From CAXBNV01 sp963977185 (GTDB lineage: Bacteria; Pseudomonadota; Gammaproteobacteria; JAGOUU01): a DNA stretch of 39,466 nucleotides. Numbering within the stretch: position 1 is the stretch's first letter; every line of letters begins with the position of its first letter. The DNA lies in NCBI GenBank assembly GCA_963977185.1, contig CAXBNV010000013.1:1-39466 (forward strand), read 5' to 3'. Shown here piece after piece: positions 17,272 through 24,957 of this stretch. The position numbers and the translations under genes were made by a program. The notes beneath the pieces were generated by a model. It was not told the origin of the DNA and searched no databases. It saw only the letters and a list, made by a program, of their open reading frames with translations.

Positions 17272-18072
17272 TTAAAAAAACATAAAATATTTAGATAAAT
17301 TTAAACTCAAATTATTATTTCCATAATGCACTTTTACTGATTTTTTTAAATCTAGCCCAGATATTGCTATTTTTTTAGTCTTTAATGATTCTGAGCCATA
17401 GTAATTGTAACCAAGACTCCAATGCCAATTATTATTAAACTCTTTTGTTATTCCAATACCAGCATTATATGCTAATGCTGTTTGTTTATTAGTTTTCAAC
17501 CTAGTATCAATAAACTCAGGGCCACCTGTAACTGTTAAACCCAACTCATAAAGATTCGCACCTACACCTAATTCGACATAAGGTCTAACCCCGCTTTCTT
17601 CATAATGAAAATAGAACTTGCTATTTAACATTACATTTAAACTTTTTAATGGGAGTTTAGCCTTAGAATCTTTAAGTCTAAGTCGTTTGTCTTTTAAAAT
17701 TTCAATTTCGCCGTAGGAAGAGCCTTTAAAATATAAAGCACTAACTCCATAAAAAATCTCTTTTATATAATCATTTTCATTTGCAGGAACAATTAAACCT
17801 AAAGCTCCACCAACAGTTGCATCTTTATATCCATCTTGAACGTATATTTCATCTTCACCTAAAGAAAAATCTCTTAAATAATATATATCTAAATTTCTTT
17901 TTGAAAAATAAGAATAACCTGCATTTAAGCTTGCCGATAACTTATAATGAGTATGTCTTTCTTGCACATAGATAGCGCTTTTAGTTTTATATAAATCTTC
18001 CTCATATATTTTAGAAAAAGCATTTATTGATGAAAACATCATAATAACAGATAGAGTTTTTTTGAAGCGCAT
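17272..18072 (-). CDS. outer-membrane beta-barrel protein
   Basis: A 266-residue secreted protein. The signal peptide (residues 1-20) ends near NAFS. The mature part is a run of alternating polar and hydrophobic strands: KLSASLNAGYSYF, ATVGGALGLIV, VRPYVELGVGANLYELGL, TALAYNAGIGITKEF, WHWSLGYNYYG and NLSLNLSKYFMFF. The terminal Phe is the usual signal for the BAM machinery. It fits the eight-strand OmpA/OmpW-like surface proteins common in intracellular gammaproteobacteria. Substrate and role are unknown. It has its own good promoter and an AAGGA site 8 bases before the ATG, and it converges on epmB. Confidence 0.8.
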   Translation of the reverse strand: MRFKKTLSVIMMFSSINAFSKIYEEDLYKTKSAIYVQERHTHYKLSASLNAGYSYFSKRNLDIYYLRDFSLGEDEIYVQDGYKDATVGGALGLIVPANENDYIKEIFYGVSALYFKGSSYGEIEILKDKRLRLKDSKAKLPLKSLNVMLNSKFYFHYEESGVRPYVELGVGANLYELGLTVTGGPEFIDTRLKTNKQTALAYNAGIGITKEFNNNWHWSLGYNYYGSESLKTKKIAISGLDLKKSVKVHYGNNNLSLNLSKYFMFF

Positions 18073-18106
18073 TTGTTTAGTCCTTTATAATACTGTGTAA
18101 TTAAAT

Positions 18107-18135
18107 ATTATATACACTAAAGATATTTAGTTCAA
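18107..18135 (-). promoter_or_regulatory. strong sigma-70 promoter for the outer-membrane protein gene
   Basis: On the minus strand the -35 box TTGAAC (18130-18135), a 17-base spacer and a consensus -10 box TATAAT (18107-18112) lie about 35 bases upstream of the start. This is the best promoter match I noticed in the window and suggests high expression. Confidence 0.75.
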
Positions 18136-18172
18136 AATTTTAAATTCATAATAAACTGCTAGAGTAGAAATA

Positions 18173-19318
18173 TTAAATTAGACTGTTTCTCATTATTTCA
18201 GCTTGCTCTATTGGTTGAGATGAATCAGTATTATCATTATCATTATCATTATCATTATCATGATAACAATTTAATTCATATTCTTTGCTACCCACTATTT
18301 TAGAGACTATTTTTAAAAATTTATCTAATAATTCTTTAAAGAAAAAAGTGAAATTATCATATAAAGATTCTTTTTTATCACTGAATAACAGCAAGTTAGA
18401 TATTTTTTTTAATTTATTAAAATCTTCGAAGTCTCGATTAGAGATACTATGCGTCAATGATGAGGGATTTTTTATTTTTTCATCAGTTTCATTAATCTTA
18501 ATATTTAAATATTCCAACTTTTCATTATCATCTTTGGTAGACAAATCATCAAAGTCAAAAGTAATATCTAAAATACTATTTAATTTTCTAATATTTTTTG
18601 CTAAACAAGCAATAATATATTTCTTTTTTTGCTCATCATCCCATTTTCTCATAATTTTTAAATAATGCTCTTGATCTATTACAATGCTATCTTCCTCTAT
18701 TAACAACCCATCATAGCAAGGCCCTTTTGGTTGAGCTAATTCCTTATTGCTTTCTCTATTCACTTTATAATGGTCATATTCTTCACGAAACTTAGCCAAT
18801 TTTTCATCAAGCTCTTCTTGTGAGTGCTTTTTTAATTTAAATTTCTGCATATACTTAGTCTTTTCAGGTAAGAAAGACAAGGAACGACAATTTTTCTCTA
18901 GTAATATTTCGCCAATAATACTCATGACATAATTTTTACAATTCGTAGCTCCACTAACACTAAGCATATTCATTGTAATTGATTCTTTTTTAGAATCAGC
19001 TATTATTTGGTCTTTTACTTTTTTATATTGTTCTTCAGAAACAGGAAGATATTCTACTCCCTTTAATTCTCTTTTATTTATAAAAAAATCTTCATTACCA
19101 ACAAATCCTTCTTTATGGCCATAATAATAAGATGACGAATCAGGTTGAGTATTATCATCTTTAACTTGTAATCCTCTTGCTATATCAATTTTAGTTGTAT
19201 TTGCAATAATATCTTCTTCAACAAGCATTATACCTTGATGACTATCCATTCTATCTTTTAATGAATATGGTGATTCCTTTATTCCCCAATAAGTTATACC
19301 AACATAATATAATTTCAT
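18173..19318 (-). CDS. unknown protein with permuted NlpC/P60 (LRAT-like) signature, possible effector
   Basis: 381 residues with no signal peptide or membrane helix. The N-terminal 140 residues carry a His in a beta-strand context (DSHQGIMLVEE, His27) and, about 100 residues later, ATNCKNYVMSIIGEIL (Asn126-Cys127) at the start of a helix. A His before an Asn-Cys-x-x-aromatic-Val is the order seen in permuted NlpC/P60 and LRAT-like thiol hydrolases and acyltransferases. Another His (68) lies between them. The rest is charged and helical, with likely coiled-coil segments at about 160-190 and 270-290, and ends in a low-complexity DNDNDNDNDN tract. The layout resembles secreted effectors of intracellular bacteria, but this is inference. 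The start ATG follows AGGGTGAGG. Confidence 0.6.
   Translation of the reverse strand: MKLYYVGITYWGIKESPYSLKDRMDSHQGIMLVEEDIIANTTKIDIARGLQVKDDNTQPDSSSYYYGHKEGFVGNEDFFINKRELKGVEYLPVSEEQYKKVKDQIIADSKKESITMNMLSVSGATNCKNYVMSIIGEILLEKNCRSLSFLPEKTKYMQKFKLKKHSQEELDEKLAKFREEYDHYKVNRESNKELAQPKGPCYDGLLIEEDSIVIDQEHYLKIMRKWDDEQKKKYIIACLAKNIRKLNSILDITFDFDDLSTKDDNEKLEYLNIKINETDEKIKNPSSLTHSISNRDFEDFNKLKKISNLLLFSDKKESLYDNFTFFFKELLDKFLKIVSKIVGSKEYELNCYHDNDNDNDNDNTDSSQPIEQAEIMRNSLI
18230..18259. repeat. (ATTATC)5 hexamer repeat inside a coding region
   Basis: Five exact copies of ATTATC on the plus strand, or GATAAT on the coding strand, encoding alternating Asp-Asn near the C terminus of the unknown protein. 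Changes in copy number would keep the frame, so length variation of the tail is likely. GATAAT is also the hexamer unit of the Fur-binding site. Confidence 0.9.
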
Positions 19319-19432
19319 ACCTCACCCTAATACTTATATCTTTTATTTAATTAATAATTAGTAATAGAATATTAAAGTTTATATATTAAGTTTTGCTTAA
19401 AAAATTGAAATACATTATTTATTAAACCCTAG

Positions 19433-20434
19433 TTACTTAAACCATTTTATTTTATATAGAACAAACATAGTAAGTGCTATTATAAATACTAAAATCCCAC
19501 AAAATATCCAAAATGATGGTCCTTCAGTAGCTCCTGGAATACCGTTTAGGTTAACACCTAAAAGTCCGGTTAAAAAAGTAATGGGTAAAAATATAATAGC
19601 AATTAATGATAGAAAAAATAATTTATTATTCATATCTTCATTAATTTTATTATTTAATTCTTCATGAATAACACTTGCTCTATCTCTAAAAGAATCTAAG
19701 TCTTCAATGCATCTTTGTAGTTTATCAATACACTCACGTAAATAAAGTCTATCTTTTTGAGTTAATAATCTATGCTCTTCTAAATATAACTTTCCTAAAG
19801 CATCTTTTTGTGGAGAAATATATCTTTTGATTAAAATGGCCTCTCGTCTTAAATCAGCTATTTTAGCACGACAATCTAAAGTATCAGCATCTGACACTAA
19901 ATCTTCTAATACATCTAAATCAGCATCAACACTTTCAACAGCATCATCTATTCTATTTAACAACTTGTAGTTAAGAGTAACTAAAAATTCACTTGTTGTT
20001 TTTGGCGCCTTATGATTTAAAATATCATGTCTTAAATCATGAAATGATAAAAGCTTTCTTCGTCTTGTTGTAATTATTTTATTTTTATCAAGATAAATCC
20101 TAACAGATACCATGTCTTCTGGCTCATGGCCAGGAGTAAGATTAATTCCTCTAAGGATAGTTAAAATAAAATCATTAAAAATAATACTTCTTGGCCTAGT
20201 CTCTTCTTCTGTTAATAATTTCACAGCAAACTCATCTATGTCTAATTTCTCTAAGATATCTTTACTTTCATCCAAAGTATAATCAAGACTTATCCATAAA
20301 AATCCTGTTTTTTTATCCTTAAATGACTCAATATCTTTAATAAGTATTTTTTTACCAGAACCTGTTCCGTCTAAAAAATAAGCATAATTTTTTGTATAAT
20401 TAGACTGCTCTTCAGCATAATATTTAAGTTTCAT
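19433..20434 (-). CDS. zntB: CorA-family divalent cation transporter, ZntB-like
   Basis: A 333-residue protein with a long cytoplasmic N-terminal domain (to about 270) and two C-terminal membrane helices (about 273-291 and 306-327). The family's GMN signature at the end of the first helix is replaced by GVN (293-295), followed by LNGIPG. This is the pattern of ZntB, which exports zinc or imports it with protons, rather than of the magnesium channel CorA. The helical stalk near 180-260 (YISPQKDALGKLYLEE, then RDRASVIHEE) is typical. The length matches. Metal preference cannot be told from sequence alone. Confidence 0.85.
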   Translation of the reverse strand: MKLKYYAEEQSNYTKNYAYFLDGTGSGKKILIKDIESFKDKKTGFLWISLDYTLDESKDILEKLDIDEFAVKLLTEEETRPRSIIFNDFILTILRGINLTPGHEPEDMVSVRIYLDKNKIITTRRRKLLSFHDLRHDILNHKAPKTTSEFLVTLNYKLLNRIDDAVESVDADLDVLEDLVSDADTLDCRAKIADLRREAILIKRYISPQKDALGKLYLEEHRLLTQKDRLYLRECIDKLQRCIEDLDSFRDRASVIHEELNNKINEDMNNKLFFLSLIAIIFLPITFLTGLLGVNLNGIPGATEGPSFWIFCGILVFIIALTMFVLYKIKWFK

Positions 20435-20574
20435 TTTTTTATATCCAACAATATCATATTTATAATTATATAAATTTATTATAGCAAATCAACATTATAT
20501 GTTTTTTTTAAACTTTCTATATTAGCTCTTTGTCTCATGATTAAGATAATTAAGTAATTTTAGAGAGTTTAATT

Positions 20575-21201
20575 TTGCATAAGCATATAATTTATATATC
20601 AAATCATCAATATAAAGACATTCTAAGTTCACATTTAGCTCATGCTTTTGCTAAATATAGATATGAAAATGGCAAGACTACTTTTTTGGTTCAAAAAGGC
20701 ATAAATAATAATCCATTATTACTATTAAGTGATGCAGATACTCTTCAAATATTTTTAACCAATATAAACATTAAACAAAGCTCTTATCTTGAACTTAAAT
20801 CAAAAGTACAAGCTCTCATAAACTCTTTAATTGAAGATGGATTTAACTCTCAAAAATGCACGATTAAATTATATACTTTAGAATCTGAACTAGCAAATGA
20901 TGTAGTTGTAAAAAAAAATACTGATAATTTTAATACTAAAACGATTGAAGACATAGCTACTTTATTTACTGTTGAGATAATGAACTTTTTCCCCTATGCA
21001 CAATATTCTATTGAATGGCATACTATAAAACAATATTTTGGAGATAAAACTTCAGGTAATTTTGTTAATAATATTTTTAATTCAAATATTACCTTTAATA
21101 AAATGATTTTAACTGGAGGTTACACTGAAAATCTCGATGGAAAAAGATATAAAAATATCAAAAACTATTATCCTAATTATGATCTAGAAAAAACTCATTA
21201 G
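20575..21201 (+). CDS. hypothetical protein, TTG start
   Basis: A 208-residue soluble-looking protein with no signal peptide, membrane helix or motif I recognise. It starts with TTG (MHKHIIYISNHQYKDI), with GAGAG about 9 bases upstream; the next in-frame ATG is far inside. Its middle part (about 75-100) is helical and its C-terminal third is rich in Asn, Tyr and Lys. Codon use is like the neighbouring genes and the frame is open throughout, which supports a real gene. The stop overlaps the stop of the convergent MFS gene by 4 bases. It is divergent from zntB. The function is unknown. Confidence 0.55.
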   Translation: MHKHIIYISNHQYKDILSSHLAHAFAKYRYENGKTTFLVQKGINNNPLLLLSDADTLQIFLTNINIKQSSYLELKSKVQALINSLIEDGFNSQKCTIKLYTLESELANDVVVKKNTDNFNTKTIEDIATLFTVEIMNFFPYAQYSIEWHTIKQYFGDKTSGNFVNNIFNSNITFNKMILTGGYTENLDGKRYKNIKNYYPNYDLEKTH

Positions 21202-22460
21202 GTTTTTAAAAAAGTAAAATGAGCGAGCGATTTACAATAACTTTCTTTAATAAAGAAAAGAGGAATAAATACGGATGATAGTACCAATAAGACTAAAAAA
21301 GAAAATGTAAAATAATAATCACTTAATTGTATATTATTAACAGAATGATGCTCAAGAATCAATCCAAATAATGGAGCTAATAATGCTGATAATGTCGTTA
21401 AAACAGCATTATTAAGACCTAGTCCTACAGCGACAAAATTACTTTTAAATTGCTCAGCTATTAATGCATATCCAATACTTACACCACTAGCTCCTAAACC
21501 AATTAAGAAAAATCCTAAAATTAAAGTATATTTATTATTAAAATATACTAAAAACACAACTCCTATTAAAGAAAATATTGCTGATATCAATAAAAAAATA
21601 CGTCTTCTTTGAAAATAATCTGAGAAAAAACCTAGAGACGGGCAACCAATTGCATATCCTACCCAAGATAATGTTATTAAATAAGATGCAAAATTTGAAC
21701 TATAACCTTTTAATTCAATAAAATTTTTACCTTCATTCTCTGAAAAATATTCTATAGAAAAATAAATCATTCCACAAAATATAGCAATAATCCATGGTTG
21801 AGTTGTTCTAAATAAATTTAAAATACTTTGTTTAATACTTAATGGCTTATAAAGAATGATGTATTTTCCTGATTTTATATGATTATTTTTTACAAAAAGA
21901 AAAACTAATAAAGCAATAAATAATCCAATTATAGATAAATAAATAAAAATTAATCGCCAATGCCCCCCTCCTGAGCTTGCTAAAGAGTCTAATGGTCCTG
22001 CAGCAACAATAGGTCCTATTGTTCCAATAAATTGCGACAACCCAATGAATAAAGCTATTCTATTAGATGGCAACCAGTCATAAACAGCCACTAGCAAACA
22101 AATGAAACCAAATGCAGAGCCAAAACCAGTTATCATTCGAAAAACAATAGCATAGTGATAATTATAAGTAAAAGAAAAGCCTAGTGTAGCAAGACTACAA
22201 ATAATTACAGCAGATCCTAACGTTAGTTTTAACCCAAAATGCTCTACTATAATACCAACTGGGATTTGCATAAAACCATAAACAATTAAATAGGTAGTAG
22301 AGCTTAATAATGAAAACTTAAAAGTAGTTAACTCTAAGTCAGCCATTATCGGATGCTGAAATGTTCCTATCACGGTACGTAATAAAAATTCATATAAAAA
22401 GAATATGGCGCAAGTTAACCAAACCACCAGACCTGTTGCAGTTATTTTTTTTTCTTGCAT
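21198..22460 (-). CDS. MFS transporter, Pht/Fpt-like, copy 1
   Basis: A 420-residue protein with 12 predicted membrane helices. The N terminus WLTCAIFFLYEFLLRTVIGTF and the motif-A region GFMQIPVGIIVEHFGLKLTLG resemble the phagosomal transporters of Legionella (Pht) and Francisella (Fpt), which import amino acids or nucleosides during intracellular growth. That relation is from memory of the families and is not tested here. It is a close tandem paralogue of the gene at 22525-23787, equal in length and identical at most positions by eye. It follows that gene after a 64-base spacer with a decayed duplicated segment. The substrate is unknown, but linkage to the desuccinylase-like gene may point to a related metabolite. 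Confidence 0.85.
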   Translation of the reverse strand: MQEKKITATGLVVWLTCAIFFLYEFLLRTVIGTFQHPIMADLELTTFKFSLLSSTTYLIVYGFMQIPVGIIVEHFGLKLTLGSAVIICSLATLGFSFTYNYHYAIVFRMITGFGSAFGFICLLVAVYDWLPSNRIALFIGLSQFIGTIGPIVAAGPLDSLASSGGGHWRLIFIYLSIIGLFIALLVFLFVKNNHIKSGKYIILYKPLSIKQSILNLFRTTQPWIIAIFCGMIYFSIEYFSENEGKNFIELKGYSSNFASYLITLSWVGYAIGCPSLGFFSDYFQRRRIFLLISAIFSLIGVVFLVYFNNKYTLILGFFLIGLGASGVSIGYALIAEQFKSNFVAVGLGLNNAVLTTLSALLAPLFGLILEHHSVNNIQLSDYYFTFSFLVLLVLSSVFIPLFFIKESYCKSLAHFTFLKT

Positions 22461-22480
22461 AATTAATTTAAAATACTATT

Positions 22481-22510
22481 TTATTGTGGTTGCTCCCATT
22501 TCTCAATGAT
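22481..22510 (-). pseudogene. duplicated 3' end of the desuccinylase-like gene
   Basis: Read on the minus strand this spacer segment translates as IIEKWEQPQ followed by a stop. The intact upstream gene ends IIEKWDQKQEDSILN. The match lies at the same position relative to the following MFS start as in the intact arrangement. It is therefore a remnant carried along when the MFS gene was tandemly duplicated, since shortened by an early stop. Confidence 0.75.
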
Positions 22511-22524
22511 TTTTAAAAAACTCA

Positions 22525-23787
22525 TTAGGTTTTTAAAACAGTAAAACTAGCTAATGATTTACAATAACTTTCTTTAATAAAGAAAAGGGGAATAAATATG
22601 GATAATAATACTAATAAGACTAAAAAAGAAAATGTAAAAGAATAATCACTTAATTGCATATTATTAACAGAATGATGTTCAAGAATATAACCAAATAATG
22701 GCGCTAAAAATGCTGATAATGTAGTTACTACAGCATTATTAAGGCCTAGCCCCGCTGCAGTAAAGTTGCTTTTAAATTGCTCAGCCATTAACGCAAAACC
22801 AATACTCACACCACTAGCTCCTAATCCTATGAAAAAAAATCCTAAAATTAAAAAATACTTATTAATAAAATACACTAAAAAAACAACTCCAACGAAAGAA
22901 AATATTGAAGATATCAATAAAAAAATACGCCTTCTTTGAAAATAATCTGAAAAAAAACCTAAAGTTGGACATCCAATTCCATACCCTACCCAGGACAATG
23001 TTATTAAATAAGATGCAAAATTTGAGCTATGGCCTTTTAATTCAATAAAGTTTTTACCTTCGTTCTCTGAAAAATATTCTATAGAAAAATAAATAATTCC
23101 ACAGAATATAGCGATAAACCATGGTTGAGATGATCTAAACAGAGTTAAAATATTTTTTTTTATACCTAATGGTTTATAAAGAATAGTATATTTTCCTGAT
23201 TTTATATGATTATTTTTTACAAAAAGAAAAACTAATAATGAAATAATTGCTCCAATAAAAGATAGATAAATAAAAATTAACCGCCAATGCACAGAGCCTG
23301 AGTTTGATAATGAGTCTAATGGGCCTGCTGCAACTATAGGCCCTAATGTTCCAATAAACTGCGATAACCCTATAAATAAGCCAATTCTATTTGATGGTAA
23401 CCATTCATAAACAGCCATAAATAAACATATTAAACCAAATGCAGATCCAAACCCCGTAAGCATTCGAAAAATAATGGCATAATGATAATTATAAGTAAAA
23501 GCAAAACCAAGCGTGGCAAGACTACAAACAATTACAGCAAATCCTAGCGTTAGTTTTAAACCAAAATTATCTACAATAATACCAACTGGAATTTGCATGA
23601 ACCCATAAACAATTAAATAGGTTGTAGAACTTAATAATGAAAACTTAAAAGTGGTTAATTCTAAATCAGCCATTATAGGATGCTGAAATGTTCCTATCAC
23701 GGTGCGCAATAGGAACTCATATAAAAAAAATATCGCGCAAGTCAACCAAACCACTAGGCCTGTTGCAGTTATTTTCTTCTCTTCCAT
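22525..23787 (-). CDS. MFS transporter, Pht/Fpt-like, copy 2
   Basis: A 420-residue protein from the chosen ATG at 23787, with 12 predicted membrane helices. An upstream in-frame start at 23826 would overlap the preceding gene and add 13 residues absent from copy 1, so it is rejected. The sequence is nearly the same as copy 1, with scattered substitutions such as VDNFG for VEHFG in motif A, SSQPW for TTQPW mid-protein, and several changes near residues 165-200. It starts 2 bases after the stop of the desuccinylase-like gene, so the two are probably translated together. Copy 2 keeps the original context and copy 1 is the duplicate or its sister. Confidence 0.85.
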   Translation of the reverse strand: MEEKKITATGLVVWLTCAIFFLYEFLLRTVIGTFQHPIMADLELTTFKFSLLSSTTYLIVYGFMQIPVGIIVDNFGLKLTLGFAVIVCSLATLGFAFTYNYHYAIIFRMLTGFGSAFGLICLFMAVYEWLPSNRIGLFIGLSQFIGTLGPIVAAGPLDSLSNSGSVHWRLIFIYLSFIGAIISLLVFLFVKNNHIKSGKYTILYKPLGIKKNILTLFRSSQPWFIAIFCGIIYFSIEYFSENEGKNFIELKGHSSNFASYLITLSWVGYGIGCPTLGFFSDYFQRRRIFLLISSIFSFVGVVFLVYFINKYFLILGFFFIGLGASGVSIGFALMAEQFKSNFTAAGLGLNNAVVTTLSAFLAPLFGYILEHHSVNNMQLSDYSFTFSFLVLLVLLSIFIPLFFIKESYCKSLASFTVLKT

Positions 23788-23789
23788 AA

Positions 23790-24809
23790 TTAATTTAAAA
23801 TGCTGTCTTCTTGTTTTTGATCCCACTTCTCAATGATATTTTCAGCTTTATCATAATCAAGAAAAGATGTTATTTTAAAAATAGACATTCCTTCATAAAT
23901 TAAAGGAGTTGTATTTATACCAACAACAATACCTTTTGTAGTTGCCTTGACAGGCTCATTTGGCTCATTACCAAATGGATCTACAATCGTTCCTATAATT
24001 TCATTTTTTTCTATTGTTTGGCCTAAACCAACATTACTATATAAAATTCCACACTTATGAGCTCTTAACCAATCTTCATCTTGAGAGAAAATAGGATTTA
24101 TATCTGTAATTGCTTCATTAGACATAACTCCTATTTCAATCATCACATTGATAACGCCATTAACCCCAACACTAATTGCATTTTCATCAAAACGCATAGC
24201 TTCTCCTGCTTCATAAGCTAAAAACGGAATTTGTAACTCATCAGTAGTTTTTCTTAATTTATGATTATCTACAGTAACGTTCGTCACAACAGGAGCTTGG
24301 AATACTTTGGCTAATTTCTTAGAGTCTTTATTATCAAAATTACAGTAAACTTGAGGCAAAATATTATGATTCAGCGCTCCAGTTTGTAATTCTATACAAA
24401 AGTCAGCTTTTTTTAAAATTTCTTCAGTAAAAAGATAAGCAAATCGTTCACCAAATGTTCCATCTTGTTTTCCGGGAAAACAATCAACCAAGCTCATGCC
24501 TCCAGGAAGCATATTTGTTGATCTAGTTAACCCATACACATTAACAATAGGTATGGCTATAACTGTGCCATTTATTTTTTCAGGACTAAGAGATGTAACT
24601 ACACGATTAACTATTTCGATTCCATTTAGTTCGTCACCATTTAATGATGAAAAAATAAGTAAGCAAGGACCTTTTTTTCTACCATGAATAACTTTTATTG
24701 GCATGTACATAGGCGCGCAACTATAGCGCTCAGGTAATGGCAAAGCTAAATTGGTAACTTCCCCTGGATGAATAGTCACATCGCATATTTTCAGCTTTGT
24801 GTTTTTCAT
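23790..24809 (-). CDS. succinylglutamate desuccinylase/aspartoacylase-family protein, apparently lacking zinc ligands
   Basis: 339 residues with the M14-type AstE/AspA fold: HGRKKGPCLLIFSSLNGDELNG, then GTVIAIPIVNVYG, then FPG, then AYEAGEAMRFDE. The family normally has His in HGDE-NG and His in DLHTG, both zinc ligands. Here they read SSLNGDE (Asn57) and IELQTG (Gln142). The usual Arg-rich D-L-N-R segment before FPG is GGMSLVDC instead. Glu60 and the later EAGEA segment remain. The frame is intact and well conserved elsewhere, so it is not a decaying gene, but hydrolase activity is doubtful. It may bind a ligand, or act with the MFS transporter encoded 2 bases downstream. Confidence 0.8.
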   Translation of the reverse strand: MKNTKLKICDVTIHPGEVTNLALPLPERYSCAPMYMPIKVIHGRKKGPCLLIFSSLNGDELNGIEIVNRVVTSLSPEKINGTVIAIPIVNVYGLTRSTNMLPGGMSLVDCFPGKQDGTFGERFAYLFTEEILKKADFCIELQTGALNHNILPQVYCNFDNKDSKKLAKVFQAPVVTNVTVDNHKLRKTTDELQIPFLAYEAGEAMRFDENAISVGVNGVINVMIEIGVMSNEAITDINPIFSQDEDWLRAHKCGILYSNVGLGQTIEKNEIIGTIVDPFGNEPNEPVKATTKGIVVGINTTPLIYEGMSIFKITSFLDYDKAENIIEKWDQKQEDSILN

Positions 24810-24941
24810 AATAATAAATATATTTTTTTTACAAGAATTTATTATACAACAATATAGCTTATTTTTAAATCAATAATTTTATAAAAAATAATTTACAAAC
24901 AATTTATATCTGATTTTTAATAAACAAACGCTGAAATATAA

Positions 24942-24957
24942 AAATTAGCACTAATTT
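24942..24957 (-). terminator. short hairpin after dnaE
   Basis: AAATTAG and CTAATTT are separated by two bases and overlap the dnaE stop. On the minus strand the stem runs into TTTATATTT. The stem is small and AT-rich, so this is a weak terminator candidate between dnaE and the desuccinylase-like gene. Confidence 0.35.

Noticed and set aside
23788..23826. N-terminal extension of MFS copy 2
   Set aside because: It overlaps the upstream gene and is absent from the otherwise matching copy 1.
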